NCBI RefSeq assembly: GCF_010725055.1
Contig: NZ_BJKB01000005.1
Span: 1 to 64,000 of the forward strand
From: Gelidibacter japonicus
GTDB lineage: Bacteria; Bacteroidota; Bacteroidia; Flavobacteriales; Flavobacteriaceae
Length of the DNA: 64,000 nucleotides
Direction of reading: 5' to 3'
In this document: positions 51,949 through 62,900 of the stretch, in pieces
Layout: the number at the start of each line of letters is the position of its first letter
How positions within the stretch are numbered: the first letter of the stretch is position 1
Translations under genes and position numbers: made by a program
The notes under the pieces: generated by a model
Database searches by the model: none
Told to the model about the DNA's origin: nothing
What the model saw: only the letters and a program-made list of their open reading frames with translations

Positions 51949-54900
51949 CTAACTAAAGAGGGCCTGGATTTCTTGGGCATCAAATGATTTCTTTCCTCGG
52001 TCAACCTGTATGACAGCGTCTGAAACACTTTTTTTACTTTTTTGAAGGTTGATAATTTTCTCTTCAATGGTATCCTTACAGATCATTTTATAAGCCATGA
52101 CGTGCTTTGTCTGTCCTATCCGATACGACCGATCAATGGCTTGGTTCTCTACCGCAGGATTCCACCAAGGATCCACCAGAAACACATAATCGGCAGCTGT
52201 CAGATTGAGTCCTACGCCACCGGCTTTTAGACTTATTAAAAATACCCGTAAGGCATCGGTGTCCTGAAAATTGGAAACCTTATCCTCTCTTTTTTGGGTT
52301 TTTCCGTCCAAATATTCATAATCGATATTTTCATTGTCCAAACGGTCCTTAATAAGCTGAAGCATGGAGGTAAATTGTGAAAACACCAATACTTTGTGCT
52401 GGGTAGTCTTTGTTTTGATATGGTCGATCAAGACATCCAATTTTACCGATGATTTGCCATAATCTTCAGCATCGCTCAACAGTTCGGGCGAATTACAGAT
52501 CTGACGTAATTTCGTTAAGCCTTCCAATACGTACATTTGAGATTTTGCAGCGCCATTTTCGTCAATTTTATTCAGTAAATAATCCCTGTATTTATCCTTA
52601 AAATAATTATAAACCTTGCGTTGTTCCGCTCCCATTTCGCAATAAATAATACTTTCTGTCTTCTCGGGAAGTTCGGTAGCGACTTGTTTTTTAGTGCGAC
52701 GCAACAAAAACGGATGGATCATCTTACTTAGCAACTGGGAGGTTTCCTCACTTTTGACCTTGTCGATCGCATCGGCAAACTCGTTCTTAAAATGGCTCAT
52801 GGCACCCAACAGTCCCGGGTTAAGGAAGTTCATCTGCGCGTACAGATCGAAGGTATTGTTTTCAATGGGCGTGCCGGTAAGCGCCAATCGGTTTTTGCTT
52901 TTTAACATCCTTACCGCTTTATACCGCTTGGAGTTGGGGTTTTTAATTGCCTGGCTTTCGTCCAAAACCGTATAACCAAAATTCAGATCGGTCAGGATTT
53001 CAATATCGTTTAAGATTGTACCATAAGTTGTTAAAACAATATCCGATTTTTTAAAATCCTTGCGCTTTTCTGATCGGTTGGCACCGGTATAGATCAGTGT
53101 TTTTAAGGAAGGGCAGAACTTTGACACCTCGTTTTCCCAATTAAAAATCAAAGAGGTCGGAGCCACTACCAAATGGGTGTCTTTTTCTTTCCTTACAAAT
53201 TTCAAGTAGGCAAAAAAAGCAATGACCTGAATGGTTTTGCCCAGTCCCATATCGTCTGCCAAACAACCGCCCAATTTATTTTCGTGTAAAAATGCAAGCC
53301 AATTCAATCCTTCTTTTTGATAGGGACGGAGCGTGGCCTTTAATTGTTTTGGGAGGATGATATCGGCTAAGTTTTTTAAATTTTGGAGTTGTTTCTTCTT
53401 TCGTTGCAATTCCAATAGAAACGCTGGCGTTGATTCTATGGATTCATAAAGCTCATCAATAATATTGAACTGGTAGTTGGATATTTTAATTGCATTATTT
53501 CCAACCTCACCTACTTTAAAATAGTTCGTAAACTTCTGAAGCCATTCTTTGGGCAAAACCCCAAGAGTACCATCGCTCAATACCACATATTTGCTTTTGT
53601 TAATAATCGCTTTTTTGAGGTCTTTTAGGCTCACCTTCTCGTTGCCAAATTTTATTTCGAGTGCCAGGTCAAACCAATCGGTATTGGCGTTTACACTCAT
53701 GGTCATCGTGGGCTTGTTCAAGTTGTACTTAAATGATTTTAATTGCTTGGCTCCAAAGATGGCAATGCCCATCTGTTCCATTTTCTGTGAGGCCTTTAAC
53801 AGCCATTGGTCCTCAATCAGCTGATAAGGTGTGAGAAAAAACACGCCGTCCTGTTCCTGAAATTCGGGATGTAACTCTTTAAACTCCTCTATAAATTCAT
53901 TTTCAAAAGTGTCATTGCGCATTTGGATGCGTTGTGTCTTTTCATCATAGAGCTGTTCTTTAGTATGCAGCAACACGAGCGTATCATTATATTGCACGCC
54001 CAGTTTGAATAGAATATATTCACCTTCATAATCCGATAGATAAACCTGGCGCTTCAATTGGTCGTCGGCAGTTTGATTTTTGGCGTGCTTATATACTTTT
54101 GAATTGATTTCAAAATGTTGCGACAGCGGTTTTAAAACTTCAGTATAAAGATGGTCAGAGTCCGTTTTTATAAAATTGATCTCATTTCTCATGTTCAACC
54201 TATTGATATACACATATTCATTAGGCGTTTTAAACCTGTAAACCGTATGTTCATGCAAACAAAAAAACGGGAATATCCTTATCTTGGAACTTGTTAATTT
54301 ATAGCTTTTGTCGGCTATTGTAATTTTAGGTTTGAGGGTAAATACATCCTTGTTTTCGATCAAATCAAATGATAGGATGGCATAATCATCAGAAAAAGCC
54401 AAAGGCGATAAGTTTTTTTTGACCAAACTCTCCGATTCCTTTTTAATATAATACGGATAAGTGGATGTCTCATCCAAAAGTTCATTGAATTGTATAAAAG
54501 CATTCCGAAACGTGTCCAGCGAAAACTCATGAAAAAACGCGTCATGAACCTCCGAAAAACCCAATGCCTTTATAACCAGCAGATGATTCGATTCCGGTAT
54601 GTTTTTTAATTGGGTCATAAAATAAAATGGATCGATCTGCTTATATGATGAAACAAACGTTGTGGAATGTTTTTTATACTTGGCTTTAAAGACCAAATAA
54701 TTAAAATAATCAATGCCTGCGTTTTCGTAGATTTCAAAACAAAACCCAATCCCGTGCGTAAATTCAGTGATTTTCGCTTTTTTGGGAATGAGCAGTCCAT
54801 CGGTCTCATTGGCGCTAAATTTGGGCAATAAATTTTCAGTGGCACTTTTGAGTGAGGGCACAAGGTTTTTTATTTTCTCAGTGATCTTCAGGCCTTGAAT

Positions 54901-55653
54901 GTCGAACGAAAAATCAAAATACTTTTGGTAGTCATCGGTTAGCGTAAGCCCATAATCTTTTAAAAACAACGCTTTTTGGTTGTCGACATATCGTGGATTA
55001 AAAAAGTCTTGCCCAAAATGTTCCTCAATTCTGATTAATGCAGATAGGATATGGTCGCACCATTTTTTTTTGGATTCTTTACAGGAACAGGTTGCCGTTA
55101 AGGTGCTGGTCTCGCGATTGTATTTAAATTCCTGAAAGGATTTGGTCCAATCGCTATACTTCGTTTTTACAACATCGGTTTCTATGGCCGTGATGTCCAC
55201 AAAATAGCCTCGGAAATTATGGAGATTATTTTTAATTCGTATCGAATCAATCAATCCTTTTGTGAGTTGATGGTTCAATAAAACAATCTGATTTACATGA
55301 GTTTCACGTGCAATGGCACCAGCTGGCTGGTCGTTCTTTCTCTCATCTGAGATGACATTGCCAAAAAGATCAGTGCTGGCAACCACTTTAAGGTCGCGAT
55401 AGATTAAAAAATAAAGGGCAGCAACTTCATGTTTGCATAAACCGACATAGTCATAAGGGCAGCTACAAGAGGTACGCACCTTGGAATCCTTATAGGATAC
55501 TTTTATAGTGTATGGTTCCCACCCTGAACCTTCATAGGAAAAAACATAAGAATGATCCCGCTCTGATGTAAGTTCTAAATCAATACTTTTAGCCCGACTA
55601 CGGATGATCGCTGCAGAATTGTGCTGAATGTGTTTTTTAAATTCGGAAACCAT
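51949..55653 (-). CDS. SWIM zinc-finger / SNF2-family helicase
   Basis: 1234 aa. Two SWIM-type CxCx(n)CxH fingers are visible near residues 58-75 (CSCPYDYVGLCKHEV) and 190-206 (CSCKESKKKWCDH). A long middle region precedes the SNF2 ATPase: Walker A DDMGLGKTI near 800, DESQ (motif II) near 900, LTGTPIEN, and the C-terminal helicase domain with VFSQFTSML, the FLISLKAGGVGLNLTAA motif and DPWWNPAVENQAIDRSYRIGQ. It should move along or remodel double-stranded DNA and protein complexes, but the bacterial role is unsettled. It stands alone, so a defence role is not supported by neighbours. Confidence 0.9.
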   Translation of the reverse strand: MVSEFKKHIQHNSAAIIRSRAKSIDLELTSERDHSYVFSYEGSGWEPYTIKVSYKDSKVRTSCSCPYDYVGLCKHEVAALYFLIYRDLKVVASTDLFGNVISDERKNDQPAGAIARETHVNQIVLLNHQLTKGLIDSIRIKNNLHNFRGYFVDITAIETDVVKTKYSDWTKSFQEFKYNRETSTLTATCSCKESKKKWCDHILSALIRIEEHFGQDFFNPRYVDNQKALFLKDYGLTLTDDYQKYFDFSFDIQGLKITEKIKNLVPSLKSATENLLPKFSANETDGLLIPKKAKITEFTHGIGFCFEIYENAGIDYFNYLVFKAKYKKHSTTFVSSYKQIDPFYFMTQLKNIPESNHLLVIKALGFSEVHDAFFHEFSLDTFRNAFIQFNELLDETSTYPYYIKKESESLVKKNLSPLAFSDDYAILSFDLIENKDVFTLKPKITIADKSYKLTSSKIRIFPFFCLHEHTVYRFKTPNEYVYINRLNMRNEINFIKTDSDHLYTEVLKPLSQHFEINSKVYKHAKNQTADDQLKRQVYLSDYEGEYILFKLGVQYNDTLVLLHTKEQLYDEKTQRIQMRNDTFENEFIEEFKELHPEFQEQDGVFFLTPYQLIEDQWLLKASQKMEQMGIAIFGAKQLKSFKYNLNKPTMTMSVNANTDWFDLALEIKFGNEKVSLKDLKKAIINKSKYVVLSDGTLGVLPKEWLQKFTNYFKVGEVGNNAIKISNYQFNIIDELYESIESTPAFLLELQRKKKQLQNLKNLADIILPKQLKATLRPYQKEGLNWLAFLHENKLGGCLADDMGLGKTIQVIAFFAYLKFVRKEKDTHLVVAPTSLIFNWENEVSKFCPSLKTLIYTGANRSEKRKDFKKSDIVLTTYGTILNDIEILTDLNFGYTVLDESQAIKNPNSKRYKAVRMLKSKNRLALTGTPIENNTFDLYAQMNFLNPGLLGAMSHFKNEFADAIDKVKSEETSQLLSKMIHPFLLRRTKKQVATELPEKTESIIYCEMGAEQRKVYNYFKDKYRDYLLNKIDENGAAKSQMYVLEGLTKLRQICNSPELLSDAEDYGKSSVKLDVLIDHIKTKTTQHKVLVFSQFTSMLQLIKDRLDNENIDYEYLDGKTQKREDKVSNFQDTDALRVFLISLKAGGVGLNLTAADYVFLVDPWWNPAVENQAIDRSYRIGQTKHVMAYKMICKDTIEEKIINLQKSKKSVSDAVIQVDRGKKSFDAQEIQALFS

Positions 55654-55806
55654 TTTTCACCTGTTTTTTTCCAGTTTAAGAGGGACTAAAAATAGATAAA
55701 AAATAGATTTTCGCGAAGATATCCGGATTTAAATTGGCGATTGGCGGCAATTTCAAAACTGAATTAAAACTGCTTCACTTTCTATTGCATTGGAACAACT
55801 CTGACA

Positions 55807-57405
55807 TTATTTCATGTTCAATTCAATTTCATTAAAACTGCTCTGGTTTCCAGTTCTACCTATCGCCGTAATCCCAATGGCCGACAAAGCCAGCTGATTT
55901 TCATTGGTGGTTCTATGCAATTGCAATTCCGTTGTCTTGTAAGTCCTGTCCAAAATCTTATATTCCCAATTTTGGCCATATTTATAGAAAACCACCCATT
56001 TAAAGACTTCTTCAGATCCTATTGGGTCCCAAGAGACAACCACTTTTTGTCCCTCAATTTTGGTGTGGACCTTTGGGGCATCGGGAAGCTTACTGTTGAG
56101 CCAAGGACTCGCAGGAACCAAGGCCTGTTTTTTGTAAGGCCCATTTAATATGCCTTGCGCAAGGTTGGGATAGGTGATCAACGGACTGATACTCCAATGG
56201 ACGGTACCCAGACTTTCAGGAAGCATGCCCCTGGTGATCATAATCTGATTGATGGTTTCATCAACATTTTCAGGACCACCACCATGGTATAAGCTGATTC
56301 CTGGCCACAAATGCCGGTTTAAGGTGTTTTCACTTTTCCACCACCCCAACAACACTGGAAAACTTTGTGGAATTTGGTTGATTTTCCAATACAGTTGCGG
56401 TGTGAAATAATCGATCCATCCCCTATTTAGCCAAAGCTTGGCATCAGCATAGAGGGCATCATACTGATCCATACCGGCAATTGAACTTGGGTGGCCAGGT
56501 CTCCAAATCCCAAATGGGCTCAGACCAAATTTGACTTTAGGTTTTTCTGCTTTGATTTCGTTGTAGATCCGTTGCACAAAACTATTGACCGCATCTCTCC
56601 TCCAATCCGGTATTGACAGTGAGCCTCCTGTATTTAAATAGTTTTGATAGCTTATGGAGTCTGGAAAATCCTGTCCATCATTATAGGAGGTATATGGATA
56701 GAAATAGTCGTCAAAATGAACCCCATCAACATCATATCGTTTTACGATATCCATAACAACTGCTGCGGAGTGATCTTGGGTCGCTTTTTTGGAAGGATCC
56801 ATCCACCACATTCCGTTTTTCAATGGCACCATAATTTCAGGGTGTGTTTTTACCAACGATTTTGGACTCAAATCACCTCCGGTTGTATGATGTGAACGAT
56901 AAGGATTCAACCATACGTGCAGCTCCAAACCTCTGTCGTGCGCAGCTTCGATCCAGAAACTGAGTGGATCGTACCAAGGTTCTGGAGCTTTCCCTACTTC
57001 TCCCGAAAGAAAGTAAGACCAAGGCTCCAAGGAACTGTTGTATAAGGCATCTGCCTGGGGCCTTACTTGAAAAATTACGGCGTTATAATGGTGATCCTTT
57101 AAAAGATCGAGTAATTTCAGGGCTTCCTCCTGCTGTTCTTGGGTGGACAGTCCGGGTTTGCTGGGCCAATTGATGTTTGCGACCGTTGCAATCCAAGCCG
57201 CTCTAAATTCGCGCATCACTTCAGGGCTGTTCCTGAATTGTTGCCCCGTGACTGTCCTTTGGTCTTCCCCTACCTCGTTATTTGGTCCTTGTGGAAATTC
57301 CACGCCAGTTTTCGAAGTAGAAGTTGAAGGTTTTATAGGTTTACAAGAATTTAGCACGATACCACAAAGCAGCATCAAAACAATAGATTGAATGTGTGTT
57401 GACAT
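55807..57405 (-). CDS. GHL10 (DUF187) family glycoside-hydrolase-like lipoprotein
   Basis: 532 aa, lipobox GIVLNSC (Cys about 20). It has the same core as the 30.3-32.0 kb paralogue, with nearly identical motifs (VMREFRAAWIATVANINWPS, LHVWLNPYRSHH, DGVHFDDYFYPY, KFGLSPFGIWRPG) but a shorter linker after the lipid anchor. The catalytic acids of the barrel are in the HFDDYF and related strands. By analogy to DigH it may process peptidoglycan glycans. It is followed leftward by the SNF2 gene and lies 114 bp from the end of the SusC-SusD-DUF4397 operon on the same strand, with a terminator between. Confidence 0.87.
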   Translation of the reverse strand: MSTHIQSIVLMLLCGIVLNSCKPIKPSTSTSKTGVEFPQGPNNEVGEDQRTVTGQQFRNSPEVMREFRAAWIATVANINWPSKPGLSTQEQQEEALKLLDLLKDHHYNAVIFQVRPQADALYNSSLEPWSYFLSGEVGKAPEPWYDPLSFWIEAAHDRGLELHVWLNPYRSHHTTGGDLSPKSLVKTHPEIMVPLKNGMWWMDPSKKATQDHSAAVVMDIVKRYDVDGVHFDDYFYPYTSYNDGQDFPDSISYQNYLNTGGSLSIPDWRRDAVNSFVQRIYNEIKAEKPKVKFGLSPFGIWRPGHPSSIAGMDQYDALYADAKLWLNRGWIDYFTPQLYWKINQIPQSFPVLLGWWKSENTLNRHLWPGISLYHGGGPENVDETINQIMITRGMLPESLGTVHWSISPLITYPNLAQGILNGPYKKQALVPASPWLNSKLPDAPKVHTKIEGQKVVVSWDPIGSEEVFKWVVFYKYGQNWEYKILDRTYKTTELQLHRTTNENQLALSAIGITAIGRTGNQSSFNEIELNMK

Positions 57406-57464
57406 AAGAAAGTAAGATTAGAATGGATTGAAAGTTCACATTTTAGTCTTATCCTATTTAACAA

Positions 57465-57494
57465 AGAAAGAGCCACATTTGGGTGTCTCTTTCT
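57465..57494 (-). terminator. Hairpin after the DUF4397 gene
   Basis: AGAAAGAG and CTCTTTCT (57465-57472 and 57487-57494) are a perfect 8-bp stem, about 25 bases after the DUF4397 stop codon; inner ACA/TGT bases extend it. The T-rich tail on the minus strand is weak. Confidence 0.5.
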
Positions 57495-57518
57495 CAGTTT
57501 AAGGATTTAAAATAAGGC

Positions 57519-58310
57519 TTAGCGCTCTCTCCAATAATCAATATTTTTTGAACTTGGTGTAGGAGCATAGGTTCCTCTAATTTGTGTAGAATATACTCTA
57601 CCCAAACTTCCAAGGGTAATGGTGTTTTGAATATAAGGTGTCGATGTTTCCACATCATAATCAGTCCCCGATTCAAAAATCCTGTAGTTATATTTTCCAG
57701 GCTTTAATTCTTTATAGTCTCCTGCTTGTTTAAAAGCTAGGCCTGTACCCAGAGTGACGATCTCAACAGGTTCAGCAGGCGTATTCTCTGTGGCTGGAAC
57801 CGCAGCTCTAACCGCATAAGCATCCACTGCAAACGGCATGTTGGCCATGGAATTGACAAATCTCCAATAGATCTTTTCATAATTAGCTTCTGGAAGATCA
57901 TCTTCGATAGTAAAGATCTCATAGTTCTCTTCTGTACCGCCAAGATACACTGAATAATGTGAATCAGCGGCAAAGGTCAGGGAATTGGCAGCCACCGTAT
58001 TTCCTTCCAAATCTCGCACCGACACATTAAAAGTGCCCGATGGGATCAAGGCATAGGCGTTGGATGGAAAAACAGATCCGTAGGCATTTCCCTTGACTTC
58101 ATCAGATGTGGATGAGGCTACTGAACTCACCTTTTTTTCATCAAAATAGAAATTGACTTCTGGAGCATTTTGTACATGAAAAAAGAATTTGCCATAGGTT
58201 CCTCCATCAGGGACATTCTCTGTAACTTCAGGAATTGCATTTTCATCGCACGCATTAAAAACGAGACTTACTGCGAATAATAGTAGTATAGTATTGAATG
58301 ACTTTCTCAT
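57519..58310 (-). CDS. DUF4397-domain lipoprotein
   Basis: The ATG at 58308-58310 gives 263 aa with a lipoprotein signal (SLVFNAC lipobox); the longer frame from 58379 overlaps susD and is rejected. The body has the DUF4397 beta-sandwich pattern (KFFFHVQNAPEVNFYFDEKKV early, SVYLGGTEENYEIF in the middle, LKPGKYNYRIFESGT late). It begins 10 bp after susD, in the position where SusE/F-like surface glycan-binding proteins occur in polysaccharide loci. Binding role is inference. Confidence 0.75.
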   Translation of the reverse strand: MRKSFNTILLLFAVSLVFNACDENAIPEVTENVPDGGTYGKFFFHVQNAPEVNFYFDEKKVSSVASSTSDEVKGNAYGSVFPSNAYALIPSGTFNVSVRDLEGNTVAANSLTFAADSHYSVYLGGTEENYEIFTIEDDLPEANYEKIYWRFVNSMANMPFAVDAYAVRAAVPATENTPAEPVEIVTLGTGLAFKQAGDYKELKPGKYNYRIFESGTDYDVETSTPYIQNTITLGSLGRVYSTQIRGTYAPTPSSKNIDYWRER

Positions 58311-58320
58311 AATTTTATAG

Positions 58321-59937
58321 TTATTCAGGTTTGCTAAACCAAGTTTCATAAGTGTGATAATCTTCTTCATAGGCACCAATAACCTCTAATGCTGCTTTGT
58401 TCCACATGTATTCTGAGTTATACCTTGGTCTGGCACGATAGGCCGGTTTACCATTATTGGTAATATACAATGGATCTGGAAGTTCGAAGCCCTTATAGAC
58501 AGGATCGGCAGCATCAACGTCATAATGATAACGTCTCATGTCAGACCAAGTTTCGAAAAAGCCCCATCCCCACGTGGCGATATATTTTTGAAGCATAATC
58601 TTGGATAAGGTCAAATCTTCAGTAGCCACTGGAAACAATTCGGAACTGGACAAATAAACTGCTTTTCTTTCTTCAAAAGTTGCAGGATCCGGCGCATATT
58701 GTTTGGCAAACTCCATGTGCGATTTTACGCCCTCTTGGTAGGCAGTAAGCGCCACATCTTTTTTATTGGAGATAAATGCAGCTTCTGCCTTGATAAATTG
58801 TAATTGCGCATAGGTCATCAATGGAAATCTCTCTGAATTATTAAAGAAATAAATCTGAGGTGACGGCGATGAGCCTTTATAGCCCACCTCGTTCCAGAAA
58901 TTCTTAGGCACTTGGCTTGCCTCTGCAGAAGACCATTCGTTGATTCCTAATTCGGGAGAAACGCCGCGGTACTGTCCATCTGGAGATGGTGCCATCATAG
59001 CGGTAATACGCGGATCTTTAAGATGTTCGGCAGAATTTTCAGGCAATGGGTCAGCACCAATGAGGCTTGGATCTGTAAGTTCTGGATTGGTGCCATCAAG
59101 AAGTCCTATCATAAATTTCGTCTGACGGTAATATCCGATATTATCTCTCAGAGGACCAAAAAAGTTGGTATCAGAACTTATCGTGCCATCAAAACCGATG
59201 CTGGCATCATCTTGGTTTCCGGCCAATGACTTATCAACATAGGCAATCACTTGATCGGCGTTATAAGAACTCTTGTTGGTTAGCCTCTGGGCATTCATGG
59301 CAAGCAGGCCATAGGCAAATTTTATCCATTTGTCACGGTCGCCATTATAGATAAGATCAGCTTCACGTAAGCCAGAATCGGTAGGGCTCAATCCGTCCGT
59401 TCTTTCCAAATTTTCTATTCCCAAGAGCAACAGTCTTTTAATCTCTTCATAAACCACAGATTGTTCATCATAATTAAAAACGCGCTGACTGGAATTAAAG
59501 GCTTCTGTTACAATAACAGGCCCGTGATAGTCGGTCAACATCTGCCACCCGTAAGCTCTCATGATATGCCCTACTCCGACAAAATCATACTTTTTATTGA
59601 GCTCCCCGCTTTCGATCATATCGGAGAGATTGTATCCCATACTCCAATAAACCGCTCTCCAGAGTTGCGCATAAGAGTCGGACAACGGATTGTTATGGAG
59701 GTTGAGCGAATAGCCTGCTCCAGAGGTATGGGCCCAGTTTTGAGTGTAAAACCCTGTGAAACGTCCGTCCCATTGTACGGCTACTGCCATCTCAGATTGT
59801 ATCTGTGGCAGGAAAAGTTCAGGTTGCAAAAGTGCATCCGGTCCATTGGGATTGGTATTGACGTCTAAATAATCAGAACAACCTGAAAAGGCCAATGTAC
59901 CGGTAATTATTAAAAATGTATATAGTATTTTTTTCAT
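58321..59937 (-). CDS. SusD-like lipoprotein (SusD-like_2 type)
   Basis: 538 aa with a lipobox at Cys20 (AFSGC), followed by the YLDVNTNPNGPD start typical of SusD-like_2 proteins and helical repeats (QLWRAVYWSMGYNLSDMIE, VGVGHIMRAYGWQMLTDYHGPV). It binds glycan or oligomer at the surface and works with the SusC encoded 12 bp upstream. Confidence 0.9.
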   Translation of the reverse strand: MKKILYTFLIITGTLAFSGCSDYLDVNTNPNGPDALLQPELFLPQIQSEMAVAVQWDGRFTGFYTQNWAHTSGAGYSLNLHNNPLSDSYAQLWRAVYWSMGYNLSDMIESGELNKKYDFVGVGHIMRAYGWQMLTDYHGPVIVTEAFNSSQRVFNYDEQSVVYEEIKRLLLLGIENLERTDGLSPTDSGLREADLIYNGDRDKWIKFAYGLLAMNAQRLTNKSSYNADQVIAYVDKSLAGNQDDASIGFDGTISSDTNFFGPLRDNIGYYRQTKFMIGLLDGTNPELTDPSLIGADPLPENSAEHLKDPRITAMMAPSPDGQYRGVSPELGINEWSSAEASQVPKNFWNEVGYKGSSPSPQIYFFNNSERFPLMTYAQLQFIKAEAAFISNKKDVALTAYQEGVKSHMEFAKQYAPDPATFEERKAVYLSSSELFPVATEDLTLSKIMLQKYIATWGWGFFETWSDMRRYHYDVDAADPVYKGFELPDPLYITNNGKPAYRARPRYNSEYMWNKAALEVIGAYEEDYHTYETWFSKPE

Positions 59938-59949
59938 CGCTTTTTTTAT

Positions 59950-62900
59950 TTAAAATCCAACTTTTAATCCAAAATTCAATCCTCTTGGAAGCGGAAAGTT
60001 TCCGTAATCCAATCCTGCTCCTCCAGCACCACCTACAGCAGCAGAGTTTCCATTAGCCACAGGATCTAAACCAGAATAATTTGTAAATAAGAACAAATCA
60101 GTCCCTGTGATAAATAAACTGGCGCTTCTTAAGAACTTAGTTCTATCCAAAAAGCTTGATGGCAAATTATAACCTAAGGTAACATCTCTTAAACGCACCC
60201 AATTGATATCCTTTTCAATAAAACTTTGATGTGGATAGATTGAACTCCAATAGGTTGAGTTGCGGTACAGATCAATTGGAATATTGTTCTCGGTAGGATT
60301 GGCGGAATTTTCGTTCCCGTCTTTTAGCACCCCTGTTACAATTCGTGGCACTTCCCTATCCAAGGTTCTTTTACTTAATCCTCTTGTGGTTAAATAATGT
60401 TCCGTAGCATTATAGACATCGCCGCCAACTCTGAAATCCAACAGGAAGTTCAAGGAGAAGTTCTTATATCTGAAGGTATTGGTGAGACCCATGGTGAATT
60501 TAGGGTTTCGATCTCCAACGATGATCCATTCGCTCGTGTTCAATATTGGTAATCCGTTGGAAGGATTGATCAACACCTCGCCTTGGTCATTGCGCTGATA
60601 ATCGTATCCGGTGAATGTAGTCAAAGGACCACCCACTCTCGATCCCACACGTACGTTTCCGTATAGCCAGGTATCCGAATTATAAAATTCTTGAACATCG
60701 CCAGGAAGTTTTACAAGCTCACTCTTGTTTTGAGTATAGTTGGCCAAAATATCCCAACTAAAGTTGTCGGTTCTTACAGGTGTGGCATTCAATTGGAATT
60801 CAATACCTTCGTTTTGGATCTCTCCGGCGTTAAATGTCATAAGAACGAAACCTGTAGCGTAGCTGAGCCTTAGGTTCTGGACAATTTGATCTACAGATTT
60901 TTTATTAAAATAGGTAACATCAAACCCTAACCTGTTCTTAAATAATTTTAGCTCAATACCATACTCATAAGAGGTGGTCATTTCAGGTCGTAAATCCAAA
61001 CTTGGTCCGGTAAATCCATATCTGAATCCGCCTCCCGTAGTCAAAGCATTTGTATAAAATGGTCGTATGTTATACGGATTAGCATCCTTTCCTACCTGAG
61101 CGATAGAAGCTCTCAGTTTACCATAAGACAGCACATCCTTGATGCCTTTTAAAGGCTCCAATTCCGTAAAGACAAAACTCAAACCTGCGGATGGATAAAA
61201 GAAGGAATTGTTCTTTTTGGGCAAGGTAGAACTCCAGTCATTTCTGGCGGTTAAACTTAGAAAGAGCATATTGTCATAATTGGCATTGAAGGTAGCAAAA
61301 GCACCCACCAAGCGACGCTCAGTCAAATTATTGAATGCTCTATGGGTCTTTAAATCGGTATTGTTTATGGACCATAAATCAGGCGCTTGAAAGTTTTCAC
61401 CCCCGGCTGCAGCGCTGAACGTATTGTAATCATACACCGCACTACCTATTTTGATATCCGTAGTAATCTTATCGTTTAACAATTTTGGTGGCGTAATTTG
61501 CGTATAATATTGAAACGTCAGATTTCTTGTAGTTACCAAGGCCTGATCAAATATACCGTTACGACTTTTTCCGGTGTTTGATTCCGGGTGCCTTACAATT
61601 GTGCTTTTGGTAGTGAAATAGTCAATTCCTACCTGTCCCACGAACTTCAACCAATTTAATGGCGTCACCGTGACTGATGTGTTTAATTTATAACGATCAG
61701 TCAGGGAGTTGAGAATGTTCTTATTGACATTGAAGAATGGATTTTCAACCGCATTGGCATATTCCGCGTAATCCCGTCTTTTGCCGGACGGTGTCAAATA
61801 ATTACTGGCATCATCTGTAGATGGCCATAATAACAAATGTAACAACGGACCACCAGTACCTCTAAAAGTTTGATCATTATCTGATCGGGTATAATCAAAG
61901 GTCACATCGGCAGATAGAAATCGGTTGAATTCTGCAGTGAGCGCAGATGTCAAATTCAACTTCTCCAAGCTTGTGTTGGGAATAAAACCTTCTGAACTTG
62001 TATTGGATGCAGATACACGGTATTGGGTTTTCTCACTCCCTCCAGAAACCGAAATATTATGTTTTTGACTGTAGGCATCACGAAAGAAACTCTTCACGTT
62101 GTCATAAAATTGTGTTCCTGCCGGATAAGGCTGTCCAAAATAATACAGTTCCTCGTTGCCTTCCTCAGTATATCCGTTGGCACCTCTATCATAAACTTGC
62201 TGAATTTCCGGATATTCCACAATCCGATCTACTCTCATACTTGTGCTGTAATCGATTCGCGGCGTACCAGCCTGTCCTCTTTTAGTAGTAATCACAATTG
62301 CTCCTGAGGCCGCTTCTATTCCATATAAAGCTGCTGCTTCCGGACCTTTCAAAATGGTTACCGAGGCAATATCTTCAGGATTGATGTCAGCACCCCTATT
62401 GGTAAAATCGATACCTCTATTCTCAAATGAGGTTGCCGTATTAAGAGAGGAAGCAAAAACTGAAGTGGCGGTGGTATTGTTACTGATAGGAAGACCATCC
62501 ACTACAAATAAGGGCTGATTGTTTCCACTCAACGAACTGATCCCCCTAATGACAATGGATGAAGAAGATCCGGGAAGTCCCGAAGTACTGTTGACTTCAA
62601 CTCCAGCCACCCTACCGGCTAAACCATTGATAAAGTTTTCACGTTGTGTTTCTGCCAAGGTAGAACCTTTGATTTCAGTCACGGCATATCCAAGGGCCTT
62701 TTTCTCTTGTTTGATCCCTAATGCAGTGACCACCACTTCATCAAGGCCTTCCAAGTCTTCCTTTAACGTGACATCAAACCGGGTACGGGTCCCGATGGTT
62801 ATTTCCTGGGTGTCAAAACCAATGGATGAAATCACCAATACTGCATCATTATTATCTGGCGCAGCAAAAGTAAAATTCCCGTCCATATTGCTCACGGTGC

